Part shown: piece after piece, positions 28,725-39,997 of the stretch
Numbering within the stretch: the stretch's first letter is position 1
Layout of the letters: every line of letters starts with the position of its first letter
Source of the DNA: Lacticaseibacillus saniviri JCM 17471 = DSM 24301
GTDB taxonomy: Bacteria; Bacillota; Bacilli; Lactobacillales; Lactobacillaceae
DNA length: 64,000 bases
Direction: 5' to 3'
NCBI RefSeq assembly: GCF_001311785.1
Contig: NZ_BBBX01000010.1
Location: forward strand, 1-64,000
The notes under the pieces: model-generated
Databases searched by the model: none
The model's input: only the letters and a program-made list of their open reading frames with translations
What the model was told of the DNA's origin: nothing
Position numbers and translations under genes: made by a program

Positions 28725-30044
28725 TTATCCCTCCTCACTGGTGTTTTTGAGCCAATCATTTGCCTGTTTGTAGACACCATTGATTTCGACATAGTATGCC
28801 GGTTGTAAGTCCACCACCAAGTCAGTCGCGGATTGCTTCATCCACTGATAACCCAGCACAATGTTGTTGATCTTGTTATTGGCATAACCTGCTGCATTCA
28901 GTTGTGCTAACAGGTCCACTGTGCTAGGCAACTTAACAGCACTCTGATCCGTTGGAATTGGCACCGTGACGTTATCGCTTGAGAAATCAACTTGCAGTGC
29001 CGTATCGTTATACGTCACCTTGACCGTGCCATTCTCGGTTTGGTTAAAAATTGGAAAACTCTGCACAAAACTGCGATAGGTGACGGCATGTGCCACGGGA
29101 TCTAGCGCAAAGTAACGCATGGTGGTGACACTTGGGAGATCGAGTTGAGCCAGCGCCTTAAACGTCTCGGTGAACAACTTATCCTGCGCCTTTGGTGGAT
29201 CAGGCATCGCGGTATTTTCATACTGCATCGCCCCAGTGGCGGCATTTGTCGTCAATCGATGGGTGGTGCCGACCGTATACACGGTTTCGTTGCCGAGCTC
29301 ACGCGCATCAACACTGCCTCGCGCTTGCGCGGTTAACAGACTCGAAATGTAGTGATTGGCGCTTTGCCGATCCAGCAGGTATGCGTAAGGCCGCACGGAC
29401 ACTGGTTCAGTGAACATCGCCACCTCGCGATTCTTAAACCGCTGTTCGGTCATCGGTAATCCGGCTGTTTGGCCTTTTTTGATCACCGCCATCAATTTCT
29501 TCGTATCAACACCACGCAAGCGCGCCGTGTAGATCTGGCGGGTTTTATCGTTGACCAAAATAATCTGGGCCGCTGTTTGGGTCCGGATCAAGATTCGGTT
29601 GAACTGAAAATTCGTTTTGGTGCTGAGCGCCTTTTTGAAGAAGCGGCCATTGAACAGTGCAAATGGCACGCTATCGGCGTACACCAGCTGTAATGAATTC
29701 TTGCTGGTGATTAAGGCATTGTAGGCGGCCGTACTGAGCTTGGTATTGCTCTGAATCGGGCCCATCCTGCTACCTTTCAGCTCTTGTTGCAACTGACTCA
29801 CAATATCGTGCGTCGCTACGGTCAAGAACTGTTTCTGTGCATCACCCTGGTAATAAGCAGACGTGGGCAGGTACACACTATTTTCTTGTGTCGTATTGGT
29901 TTTAATCGGAACTGTCGTCTGCACGGTACTGGTATCCTGCCGTTCCAAACGTGATGGATTCTGCAGGATGAGCCATGAGAAGACACCGCTGATGACGACG
30001 ACTGTAATCAACGCAATGCGCAAGAGCCAACCACTAAGCTTCAT
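28725..30044 (-). CDS. yycH: YycH regulatory membrane protein
   Basis: About 439 residues. The second ATG (30044) has GGAGG 8 bp upstream and is preferred to ATG 30059; the start overlaps the walK stop region. A single helix (residues 5-22) anchors a large extracellular domain, typical of YycH. It acts with YycI on WalK. Confidence 0.92.
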   Translation of the reverse strand: MKLSGWLLRIALITVVVISGVFSWLILQNPSRLERQDTSTVQTTVPIKTNTTQENSVYLPTSAYYQGDAQKQFLTVATHDIVSQLQQELKGSRMGPIQSNTKLSTAAYNALITSKNSLQLVYADSVPFALFNGRFFKKALSTKTNFQFNRILIRTQTAAQIILVNDKTRQIYTARLRGVDTKKLMAVIKKGQTAGLPMTEQRFKNREVAMFTEPVSVRPYAYLLDRQSANHYISSLLTAQARGSVDARELGNETVYTVGTTHRLTTNAATGAMQYENTAMPDPPKAQDKLFTETFKALAQLDLPSVTTMRYFALDPVAHAVTYRSFVQSFPIFNQTENGTVKVTYNDTALQVDFSSDNVTVPIPTDQSAVKLPSTVDLLAQLNAAGYANNKINNIVLGYQWMKQSATDLVVDLQPAYYVEINGVYKQANDWLKNTSEEG

Positions 30045-31926
30045 CCCATTCACCTCCATCGTCTAATGGATCGTAAGGCAGTGAAATATAGAAGGTACTG
30101 CCTCGACCTTCCTGAGAATCGACCCAAATCCGGCCATTCAGTGCCTCGACAACTTCCTTAGAAATCGCAAGTCCCAGCCCGGTCCCACCTTGCTTCCGCG
30201 AACGCGCCTTATCAACACGGTAGAAGCGGTCAAAGATCTTGTTGAGATCCTTGCGTGGAATCCCCAAGCCTTGGTCACTGATTGAGAGGATGACGTGATT
30301 GTGCGTCTCGAGCAGCCGCGCGGTGATGACACCGCCGTCTGGTGAGTACTTAATCGCGTTGTTCAAAATATTATCGATCACTTGCATAAACTTATCGGGG
30401 TCCACTTCAACCCACAGATCACGACGCGTAATTTCACGCTTGATCGTGTACTGCTTGCGTTTCTCGGATTGATTGGCGGATGAGGCTTCACCGGTATGTT
30501 CATTATCGGTCTTCAACATCATGTCGAAGCGATCCAGAATATAATTGAAGAATTCATTCAAATTGAGGTATTCCAAATCGATTTTGCTGGTCCCTGAATC
30601 CAGGCGTGACAGGCTCAACAGATCATTGATCATCCGAATCATTCGATCCGTTTCTTCTTGTGTCACCTTCAAAATTGAGGTGCCACTTCGGATCTTGCCA
30701 AGCGCCATCGTTCAACGCTTCGATATAACTGCGCATGGAGGTCAGCGGTGTCCGCAATTCATGTGACACATTGGAGACAAATTCGCGCCGCTCACGATCG
30801 TTCTTCTGTTGCTCCGTGACATCATGCAGCACGGCAACCAAGCCAGAAATAAAGCCAGTTTCACGCTGAATCAGTGAGAAGTCGGCCCGCAGAATCAGGT
30901 CATGATCGGTCTGTTCGGAGAAATCGAGCAAGAGTTCCTGCTGGTTCTCCAACAAATCGCGCAAGGTGTAGTCCTTATCGATGTTCAACAACTTCAAAAT
31001 CGAGACACCAATGGTATCTTCATTCTTGCGATTCAAGAATTCAAGTGCGGTTTCATTGATGATAATGACGTTTCCTCGACGGTCAGTCGCAATCACCCCG
31101 TCCGTCATATGGGCTAACACAGAATCGAGTCGTCGCCGCTCGGATTCGGACGCTTCTTGCGCCTCTTCAACCCGAACAGAGAGATTATTGACGGCAACCG
31201 CCAATTGACCCAGCTCATCTTGACCGTAGATGCGCACTTGACCGGAGTAATCCCCGCGCGCCATCCGAATCGCCTGTTTCTTCATTTCATCAATCGGTCG
31301 AGTGATCGCTCGACTGATGACGATTGAGATCAACGTTCCGAGCAACCCGGCAACCAGACTCGCAATCAAGAAGATTCGGACAATCTGATTGATGTTGTCG
31401 TAGACCGAGTTCATATTGACACTGATATAGACGGCACCCACGATATTCCCGGTGTCACCAGTCGTACTGGTACTCTTTAGTGGAATAATCTTGGTATATG
31501 CCGCCCCAGTCTTATCACCATACTCATAGCCTTCGTAGGTTTGACCGTTGTACAAGACGTTCTTAATGCTGGCCGAAGTCGCCTTTTGACCGACGCTCGA
31601 CTGTTCATTGACGTTACTGTTACCACGGATGGTGCCCTTGGCATCGATGACTTGCACCTGCCCAGAATTAGCCACTTCCGCCTGACTGATTGTCGACTTG
31701 ATATCGCGGTCACTGGTTTCGTTGCCTTCCTGCATCAGATCAGTGGCCAGCTTGTCTTGAATATAGGGATCGATATTGATGCTGGTCTTGAAGGTATCCA
31801 CATTTGTTGTTCCAATGAGCGCACAAAATAGGCCCCGATGATTTCCACCGTGACCAATAGAAGCAAGATGAACACGATGGCAATCTTGAAGTGGATCGAC
31901 TGAAACAGCCGAATCTTTTTATTCAC
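30034..31926 (-). CDS. walK: WalK sensor histidine kinase (three single-base deletions)
   Basis: About 631 residues from GTG 31926. Order: membrane helix (about 12-34), extracellular Cache-like domain, second helix, HAMP (TRPIDEMKKQAIRMARGDYS), PAS, HisKA with phospho-His in VSNVSHELRTPL, then HATPase with N box (NILNNAIKYS) and GTGLGLAISKEV. It is the essential cell-wall-homeostasis sensor. Bases are missing at 31803-31805, near 30688 and at 30671-30674; the restored sequence is normal. As the gene is essential in Firmicutes, the breaks are almost certainly sequencing errors. Confidence 0.95.
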
Positions 31927-31937
31927 TGACGTCGCCC

Positions 31938-32650
31938 CTATTCTGCTTCAGGATTCTTCAAAAAGTAGCCGACACCACGACGGGTGACCAACCATTCGGG
32001 ATGGGAAGGATTGTCTTCGATTTTTCACGCAAGCGCCGCACGGTAACGTCCACCGTCCGTACATCGCCGAAGTAATCATAGCCCCACACCGTTTGCAGTA
32101 AGTGTTCACGGGTCATCACTTGGCCCAAGTGCCGCGCGAGGTAGTGCAGCAGTTCGAATTCACGGTGCGTCAATTCGATATTCTCACCGCGCTTTGAAAC
32201 GGTATAAGCGTCGGGATGAATCGTGAGGTCGCCCACACTGACTTCCTTGTTCTCATCGTCTGCTTCGTTGCTGTTAGTGGCGTTGCTGGTTTGCCGACGC
32301 AAATTAGCCTTTACACGCGCTACCAATTCACGGTTAGAGAATGGCTTCGTCACATAATCATCGGCCCCGAGTTCCAGGCCTAATACTTTATCGATTTCAG
32401 AGTCTTTTGCTGTCAACATAATGATCGGTGTATCATGATCTTTGCGTACCTGACGTGCAACTTCAAGGCCATCAATTTTTGGTAACATCAGGTCTAAGAG
32501 AATCAAATCAGGTTCTTCAGAATTCACTTTAGCGATCGCTTCTTCACCATCATAAGCGGTCACGACATCATAGCCTTCTTTAGTTAAATTGAATTTCACG
32601 ATATCTGAAATTGGCTTTTCGTCGTCGACCACGAGGATCTTTTTTGCCAT
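31938..32650 (-). CDS. walR: WalR response regulator (one frameshift)
   Basis: About 236 residues. Receiver domain with DD at 9-10, phospho-acceptor Asp in LILLDLMLP and Lys in VTKPF; OmpR-type winged helix with [20 protein letters not shown]. One A is missing at 32021-32025; restoring it gives the family C-terminus [20 protein letters not shown] and stop at 31938. It drives autolysin and cell-wall genes with WalK, which starts 12 bp downstream. Confidence 0.96.
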
Positions 32651-32754
32651 TAATTTGGCCTCCTTGGGATAGTTTACTTCCCTATTATACTGGTTTCTGC
32701 AAAGAAGTGCGAACGCACCCCTATTTCCCGGAAAATAGACATTGGAGGAAATAC

Positions 32755-33405
32755 ATGTTTATCACAGTCAATCAAGTTCAACTCTACTACGTCAAAAGTG
32801 GTCACGGTCCCGCTCTGATCCTACTGCACGGCAACGGTGAAAATCATCATCTCTTCGATCAGTTGCGTCGCGAGCTGAGCACCCGCTACACCGTTTATGC
32901 ACTGGACAGTCGGCGCCACGGGCTGAGCCAAGAAGCTCCCGTCAGCTACAATCTGATGATGCACGATGTTGCCGCCTTTATTCGCCGGTTACAGTTGGAG
33001 CGTGCCACCGTCCTGGGCTTCTCAGACGGCGGGATCGTGGCGCTGCTGCTTGCCATCCACTATCCCACCCGCATCAATAAGCTGGTTGTCGCTGGCGCCA
33101 ACCTCACCCCGCAAGGCCTGCGCCGTTCGGCTCGTGCGCTCTTTGCGGTATCCGCCAATATGAGTCATGACCCCTTGATTCAAATGATGCGCAATGAGCC
33201 CAATATCTCCTTACGTGCGTTGAAGCGTATTCAAGCACCCACACTGGTATTAGCCGGCAGTCGTGATTTGATCGACCGCAAAGAAACCCTGCGCATCGCC
33301 GCCAATATTCCAAACGCCACACTGACCATCGTGCCACATGCCAACCACAGTAGTTATATCCGCGATAATGCACAGCTTTTACACCTGGTACAAGGGTTTC
33401 TCTAA
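32755..33405 (+). CDS. Alpha/beta-hydrolase
   Basis: 216 residues from ATG 32755 (TTGGAGGAA upstream). Oxyanion region LLHGNGE, nucleophile elbow GFSDGG (Ser), Asp in AGSRDLID and His in [10 protein letters not shown] complete the triad. The lid is short. Substrate unknown; such enzymes hydrolyse esters or related bonds in the cytoplasm. It is divergent from walR. Confidence 0.9.
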   Translation: MFITVNQVQLYYVKSGHGPALILLHGNGENHHLFDQLRRELSTRYTVYALDSRRHGLSQEAPVSYNLMMHDVAAFIRRLQLERATVLGFSDGGIVALLLAIHYPTRINKLVVAGANLTPQGLRRSARALFAVSANMSHDPLIQMMRNEPNISLRALKRIQAPTLVLAGSRDLIDRKETLRIAANIPNATLTIVPHANHSSYIRDNAQLLHLVQGFL

Positions 33406-33498
33406 GCTGGGCAAAGCAAATTACGTGGCATTGCCATTAAAGTTCGCTAGACTAAGAGAGTAGTCATTTCATTAGTCATACATAAGGGGGAAACACAA

Positions 33499-34826
33499 AT
33501 GGATTTTGATGTGTTATTTATTGGTAGCGGCCAAGCGGCCTGGAATGGCGCCATCCCAATGAGCAAAGCGGGCTTGCGCGTCGGTGTTATCGAAGAAGGT
33601 CGCTTCGGCGGGGTCTGCACAAATCGCGGCTGTAACGCTAAGATTACGCTCGATCGGCCCGTTGAATTGATGCGCCAGGTGGAACAACTGCAAGGGCGCG
33701 GTTTTGATCAATTACCAACGCTCAACTGGCATGATCTTATGGCCCACAAGCATGAAGTCATCGATGGTTTGGCCTATGGTAACGAAATGAAACTGGCCGG
33801 TGCCGGCGTCACCAACATTATCGGCCACGCCACCTTTGTGGATGCCCACACCCTGCGCGTCAACGATAAGGATTACACCGCAGACAAAATCGTGATTGCC
33901 ACTGGTCGTGTGCCACATCGCCTGGATATTCCTGGTAAGGAACTGTTACATGACAGTACTGATTTTCTGGTTCTCGAAGACATGCCTAAGCGCTTGACCA
34001 TCATCGGTGCAGGCTACGTCGCATGGAATTTGCAACCATCGCCAATGCTTTCGGCGCTGATGTCACCGTCATCCTGCGCGGCAGTCGGGCATTACGTGAT
34101 TTCTACGCCCCATACGTGGATACCGTCATTGCCGATCTGCGTGATCGTGGGGTGAAGTTCCACTATCAAACTAGCATTACAGCCGCAACCAAGCGCGGTG
34201 ATGCCATCGAACTAACCGGTCCTGATGGCTACACACACACCACGGATTACGTCGTCGATGCCACCGGTCGCACAGCGGTCACAACCGACATGAACTGGGA
34301 TCAAATCGGTCTCGAATACGATCCTGTGGCCGGTATCACAGTCGACGATCACCTCGAAACCAATGTGCCAGGTGTCTATGCCACGGGTGATATCTTGAAT
34401 AAGCCACAACCCAAGATTACCCCTGTCGCTATTTTTGAATCTCAATACTTGGCACACCTGTTCACCAAGGAAACCAGTGACGCCATCGATTACCCAGCCA
34501 TTGCCTACACTGTCTTCACCTCACCACGGATTGCGACAGTCGGTGTCAGTGCCGCAGAAGCGGAGGAATCCGATCAATACACTGTTGAACACTTCGATTA
34601 CCAAAATGACTGGTTCCGCCAAGTCGGTAATGAAGTGCACGCGGGTGTTTCTGTGGTCTTTGATCGCGATCATCAACTGGTCGGTGCAACCAGCGTCGGC
34701 AACGATGCGGTTGAAACCATCAACGGCCTGACCGATCTGATTGAAGCGAAGACAACGCACGAACAAGTGGAACGTTTGATCTATATCTTCCCAAGTATTG
34801 CGCACAGTTATATGCGAAAAGTCTAA
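33499..34826 (+). CDS. FAD-dependent pyridine nucleotide-disulfide oxidoreductase (one frameshift)
   Basis: About 442 residues of the glutathione-reductase type. FAD loop GSGQAAW, redox-active disulfide in GGVCTNRGCNAK, NAD(P) loop IIGAGYVAMEFA and FAD-binding ATGDI are visible. The usual C-terminal HPT is replaced by a SIAHSYMRK end, where His may act as the base. It reduces a small disulfide or a related electrophile. One base is missing at 34021-34022, between GYVA and MEFA. Confidence 0.88.
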
Positions 34827-34831
34827 ATCGT

Positions 34832-34860
34832 CGCCAATTTTGCAATTTAATTCTATAATG
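34832..34860 (+). promoter_or_regulatory. Promoter of the cysteine hydrolase gene
   Basis: TCGCCA (34832-34837) and a perfect TATAAT (34855-34860) are 17 bp apart. Confidence 0.5.
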
Positions 34861-34912
34861 TTTTTGAAAAGCCGATAAAGCCTTTCCAATTTTATTTTAG
34901 GAGTGATTATTT

Positions 34913-35536
34913 ATGACAAGTTTTCCACGTCGCGATCCCGCAACTGATATCCTGATGACACCAGAAAATACTGCATTATTGGTAATCGATTATCAACCAA
35001 CTCAGATTTCGTCAATTGAATCGATGAATCATCACACCTTAATTCAAAATATTTCAACGACAATCAAGTTGGCAAAGGCTTATTCTGTTCCTATCGTGTT
35101 GTCCACTGTTAACGTTCAAAGTGGCCGCAACAAGGACACCATTCCCGACATCAAGCAACTCTTACCTGACCAACCAAGCATCGACCGTTCATCCATCAAT
35201 GCATGGCAAGATGAACAATTCGTCGAAGCCGTTAAGGCAACTGGTCGCAAGAAGTTATTGATCGCCGCATTATGGACTGAAGCCTGCTTAACCTTCCCAA
35301 CACTGGATGCCTTAAAGGAAGGCTATGAAGTTTATCCTGTTGTTGACGCTGTCGGTGGGACTTCCCTTGTTTCCCACGAAACTGCCCTGCGTCGAGTTGA
35401 ACAAGCCGGTGCCCAACTCACAACCAATGCCCAAATTGCTTGCGAATGGCAACGTGACTGGAACCGGACAGACACCGTGCCCGATTTCGTTAAGATCTTA
35501 CTCGAAGCCGGCGACTTCATTAACTTAGGTGACTAA
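34913..35536 (+). CDS. Isochorismatase-family cysteine hydrolase (YcaC-like)
   Basis: 207 residues. The catalytic Asp in LLVIDYQPTQ (near residue 26), a Lys in the central region and the nucleophile Cys in AALWTEACLTFP identify the family; the WTEAC segment resembles YcaC-type hydrolases. Codon use is slightly more AT-biased at its start than its neighbours and its promoter is strong, suggesting good expression. Substrate unknown. Confidence 0.87.
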   Translation: MTSFPRRDPATDILMTPENTALLVIDYQPTQISSIESMNHHTLIQNISTTIKLAKAYSVPIVLSTVNVQSGRNKDTIPDIKQLLPDQPSIDRSSINAWQDEQFVEAVKATGRKKLLIAALWTEACLTFPTLDALKEGYEVYPVVDAVGGTSLVSHETALRRVEQAGAQLTTNAQIACEWQRDWNRTDTVPDFVKILLEAGDFINLGD

Positions 35537-35568
35537 GCTTTCGTCATCAGAAATTCCTCAAACATATT

Positions 35569-35615
35569 AAGCACATATGGTTGTACTTAGCAGTGCAGCC
35601 ATATGTGCTTTTTTA
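35569..35615 (+). terminator. Terminator of the cysteine hydrolase gene
   Basis: AAGCACATATGG pairs with CCATATGTGCTT, with further inner pairs and a T6 tail. Confidence 0.9.
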
Positions 35616-35727
35616 TTTTTAAAATTATATTTATTCATCCAAAATCATCGTTATTACAATAATAATTTTCGAATATTCTATTTAATCACCATTCTGAACA
35701 TGTTATGATGCTGCTATCATCATAATC

Positions 35728-35771
35728 GGAGGAAATTAACGCCAGCTCACGGGCGTCCATTGTCAGTCATG
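35728..35771 (+). promoter_or_regulatory. Structured ribosome-binding region of lectin gene 1
   Basis: GGAGGA (35728-35733) is separated from the possible starts TTG 35760 and ATG 35769 by a hairpin with stem ACGCC (35739-35743)/GGCGT (35752-35756). If the hairpin is folded, GGAGGA lies 8 bases from TTG. Linear spacing would be too long. See findings. Confidence 0.5.
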
Positions 35772-37728
35772 CGAAAAATCATTGTCAGCTTCACCCTCGT
35801 TAGTTTGCTACTGGTCGGTCTGATGCCCACATTGTCGGTCGAGGCCGTCTCATGGGGCAATCGCTACATTGAACCACCCACCATCAATCAGCAACCCGGG
35901 TTTATTCCCTTCAATCAGATATTTGCGCCGCTCTCGGTTCCAGGCAATGCGGCCAATGTCATCCGCGATCCCAGCAATCAGTATGACGTTGGGGTTGAGG
36001 TGAATCCCAATCAGACCAATCAATCCGGTGCGATTTGGAGCAAGGATCGTATTGTGGACTTGAGCGCCGATTCTTTTCAAGCTAGCATGGCACTCTTTTT
36101 CGGTCAGGTGCCAAAACAACCAGGTGATGGCATGGCTTTTGCCTTAACCGGTGTGCGCCCAACTGTCATCGGTAATAACGGCGCTTCTATTGGTGTCTGG
36201 GGGTCAAAGGATGATGACAGTGCAGCAGCGGCAGCGACCAACGCTAGAACCTTGAAAAAAAGCTTTGTGGTCGCTTTTGACACCTATCCGAATGCGGATG
36301 ACTTTGACCTCAATATCTGGAAGAATGTTACGGCCAATACCAAACAATACATCGCACATGGATATCCGAATCTCGCCAGCAACTATGGCACCCGACAGGA
36401 ATGGTGGTTCAACAGGGCCATTCTCAGCTTACCTACCGACGCGGTCACCCGATTGCCCAATAACCTTTCAGATGGCACTTGGCACACCTTTAATGTGAGT
36501 TGGCAACGCGATGATGACCACAAAGGCGGCACGCTGACCTATCAATTCGAGACCGGTAGTGCGCTGGGCCTCATCAGCAAAGCCGTGCACTGGACAGACA
36601 GTGACATCAATCGCATATTTGGAACACAAGAACTTTACTTGGGCTTCACAGGTTCCACGGGCAATAGCACTGAGGCCAATGTCGCCAGCTTTCGAGCGAT
36701 TCCCGGGGTCGTGGCTGCCAATGGTCAGGCCAGCTTATCGCGCAATCAACAACCCGTTGATGCGACAACTGAACTCCACAGTGGCGATCGCGTCGATAGT
36801 GAGTATACCCTGATGTCAACTGGTGATGGTCGTCAGCCTTGGCCGCTGGCTGGCACCCTCACCGCTGTTCTCAATAAGCCTCAGGGCCTCAGCTATCTGA
36901 CACCTAGTGGCTCGCACCTCGCCGTCAATCAGAGCATGCGTCTCAACGCCACGATTAACCAGCAACCCATCACATTGTCGGCCAAACTGACCACGGCAGA
37001 GACACTAACCATCACTGATATCCCTGCATTTGCATTGAATACGACCACGACGCTGCACTTGTCTCTACCGCTACAAGTTGATGCACTCACACCCGGTAGT
37101 GGCAGTCATGCAGTGCGTGCTCAAACGGGGACAGTCTATGGCGATAATGCGCACATCCTGTTTCAAACGGCGGCGACGGACAACACCCTTGATTATCTGC
37201 TGGTGGCGCCACCAGCGCCGATTACGCCTCCACATCCATCTGGTGGGATTCAAGTGCCCGACAATTTTGCATTCACAACACCTGAAGGTACCAATCCCAC
37301 TGTCGCGGACATCATCAATCAGCGCTTCGATGGTCAATCCCCATTGCCGATGAATAATCGCAGTTGGTTGAGGGGTCCTAGTAACCAGCAGGATGCCATT
37401 CGCATTGATGGCCACCACAAGGCCCCATTACGCCTCAATGTGGCCATGTCACCTTTGTGAGTCAGCATACCCATCGCTTACTCAGCGCCCATGAAGCAGC
37501 CGCGCTCGAATTTATTCTGCGGGATGAATCGAACCAAGTCGAAAGGCTCACCCCAAAATTCGCGATGATGCACAGCCCGTTCCGATCAGTACCTTACCAA
37601 TAGCGAGCAACGAGCATCGCTTCTCCGTTTTGGCATCAGGATTAGCAATCACTGAGCGCATCGCTAATGTGATCGCGGATGATTATCAATCGGAACTCAC
37701 ATGGGAGCTTGCCGCTGTGCCTGCATAA
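35769..37728 (+). CDS. Secreted L-type-lectin/WxL-domain surface protein 1 (two frameshifts)
   Basis: About 653 residues. A signal peptide (MRKIIVSFTLVSLLLVGL, cleaved near SVEA) precedes a legume-lectin-like Bact_lectin domain at about 35-320 (WGNRYIEPP, GMAFALTGVRPTVIGNNGAS, VVAFDTYPN, HTFNVSWQRD), then a beta-rich middle and a C-terminal WxL-like region ending YQSELTWELAAVPA. Bases are missing near 37458 (T run) and 37557 (A run); both restored reach TAA 37726. The first WxL motif has changed to LRLNVAMSPF. TTG 35760 is an alternative start. It should bind the cell wall non-covalently and may bind glycans. Confidence 0.8.
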
Positions 37729-37731
37729 ATT

Positions 37732-37778
37732 AAAGACACCGTTATATTCATTAACATGAGTATAACGGTGTCTTTTTA
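37732..37778 (+). terminator. Terminator of lectin gene 1
   Basis: AAAGACACCGTTATA pairs with TATAACGGTGTCTTT, then T tract. Confidence 0.9.
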
Positions 37779-37851
37779 TAATGTAAATTATTTCAAATTA
37801 TTCTATATACCTCTCTAAATTATCGTGCTATGATTTTAAATAATCATTTAT

Positions 37852-37902
37852 GGGAGGGAGCGGCCATCGTATTTGGCCAACAACAATCATGTTCAAAAAA
37901 TG
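37852..37902 (+). promoter_or_regulatory. Structured ribosome-binding region of lectin gene 2
   Basis: GGGAGGGAG (37852-37860) is followed by a hairpin GGCCA (37862-37866)/TGGCC (37874-37878) with loop TCGTATT, then ATG at 37889. The layout repeats that of lectin gene 1 with an unrelated stem sequence. Confidence 0.5.
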
Positions 37903-39911
37903 ATAGCGCTAACTTTGTTGTTCATTCTATTTGTCTCAGTTAAGCTCAATCCCGTTTCGGCGGCCGATGTATCAACAGTACCGTGGGGCAATCGCTACTT
38001 TGAACCGCCCCGAACCAACGGCAGGCCAGGATTCATTCCTTTTAATCAAATCTTCTCACCGTTACAAGTCTCGGGAAATTCTGCGAACGTCATCAAGAGT
38101 GGCCAATACGATGTCGGTGTTGAAGTCAATCCACAGCAAGCCTGGCAATCTGGTGCCATGTGGAGTGATGCCCCCATTGTGGACCTTTCCTCAAGTGCAT
38201 TTCAGGCAAGTATGAATCTGTTCTTTGGCAACGTTCCGGTGAATTTTTCTCTAATCCTGGTGATGGAATGACGTTTGCACTAACTGGTGTCAAGCCGACT
38301 GTCATTGGTAATAATGGTGCATCCATCGGTGTGTGGGGCTCGCAGGAAGCAAGTGCTGCAACTGGTGCTGCTAACGATGCCAAAACATTAAAGAAGAGTT
38401 TTGTTGTTGCGTTTGACACCTATCCTAATCAAAACGAGCTTGATCACAGCATATGGCCCGGTGGCGGTGGCCCGGTGCGTCAGTATCTTGCGCATGGCTA
38501 TCCTAATCAGCCGAGTGCCTACACGACTTTTGGGATTCCATTTATCGGATCAAGAGTGGCACTGGACTTCCCAGCAGATGCTATCACCAAAGTACCCAAT
38601 AATCTCGCCGATAACGCTTGGCACGCCTTCAACGTCAGTTGGCAGCGCGATGCCGATAATGGTGGCGGTACGCTCACCTATCAATTCAGTACAGGAGGCA
38701 ACTTAGGGTTAATCAGCAAGAATATTCACTGGAGCAATGCCGATGTTACACGGATTTTTGGCACAAGCAAGCTCTATATGGGATTTACTGGCTCAACCGG
38801 CCTTAACACCGAAGCGAATGTTGTCAGTTTCCGGTCCATTCCAGGGATTGTCAGTGCTTCAGGTGAAGTTGAACTGTACAAAAATAACCAGGTGGTCACT
38901 GCCAATACAGGCTTACAATCAAACGACCGCGTTAACTATCAATATGACTTGCATGCCATGAGCGATGGTAAACAATCGTGGCCCATTTCGGGCACACTGA
39001 CCGCCGTTTTGAGCAAAGCATCTGGTATCAGCTATCTCAATACGAACGGTACCCGGCTCACGTTAGGCCAAACCATGCCTATTACTGCCACGGTCGGCAA
39101 CACCACTGTCACGCTCACCGCGCAACTCACCGCACTCGACACATTAACAGTAACCGGTATTCCACAATTCCCCCAAGGCAGGGACGTCAAGTTGTCCTTC
39201 ACGATTCCCGGTCAAGTTGATGCCATGGAACCGGGCATTCCACCACAACAAGTCAAAGCGCAAACCGGAACTGTGTACGGTGATAATGCGCAGCTCATAT
39301 TTGAGACCGCAACAGCTGACAAGTTACTCAGTTATCAGTTGATTGCCCCAAACAAAGAGGTGACCCAACCTGAAGTCCCAGACGGTGACCTCACGCTCGA
39401 TAGCGTGCCGAGCTTCTCATTCAAGAAAGCAGATGGCACCAACCTTTCCGTCGCCGATATTTTTAATCAACGGTATCCTGGTGTCGCCAATCTTATGACT
39501 GATCGGTCACAATGGTTACTTCAGCAAAATACGGCACAATTGAAGTCAATCATCGTCACTGATGCACGTAATCAAAGCCCAGGATGGAATCTCAGTGTTG
39601 AAATGGGCCCATTTATCAATAAAGTGACGCAACAACCGCTCGAACAACACCCGGATGACGCCGGAACCGCAATGATTCAAATGATCATGCGGAATAACGT
39701 TACAACGAATACCCAGCTATCCTACCGTATTCGCGACATTCACCAAGTTGTTCCTGTCACCAGTGCGCCACCGGCCACAAAAACCGGTCAGAATTCGGTC
39801 AACATCTCTGCCGCGGCTGCCGGGATTGCCATTAAGCGCCTGCCACACATCATGGCAGGTACCTACACCGCACAGTTGACCTGGATGCTGGCGACAACGC
39901 CAACAGGATAA
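37889..39911 (+). CDS. Secreted L-type-lectin/WxL-domain surface protein 2 (two frameshifts)
   Basis: About 674 residues. From ATG 37889 one base missing in the A run at 37895-37900 gives a normal signal peptide (MFKKMIALTLLFILFVSVKL); otherwise a TTG at 37873 or ATG 37900 would serve. The lectin domain (about 35-320) is close to that of the upstream paralogue (WGNRYFEPP, TVIGNNGASIGVWGS, VVAFDTYPN). A further base is missing near 38250. The C-terminal WxL domain has both motifs: GWNLSVEMGPF and LTWMLATTP. Predicted to be exported and held on peptidoglycan. Confidence 0.83.
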
Positions 39912-39920
39912 ATCTACCAA

Positions 39921-39966
39921 AAAAGGCGTTGATATTCCTTCATTTAGAGGGATATCAACGCCTTTT
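39921..39966. terminator. Terminator of lectin gene 2
   Basis: AAAAGGCGTTGATAT pairs with ATATCAACGCCTTTT. Confidence 0.9.
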
Positions 39967-39997
39967 GTCTTCAACAGGTAGGGTTCAACCACTACAA

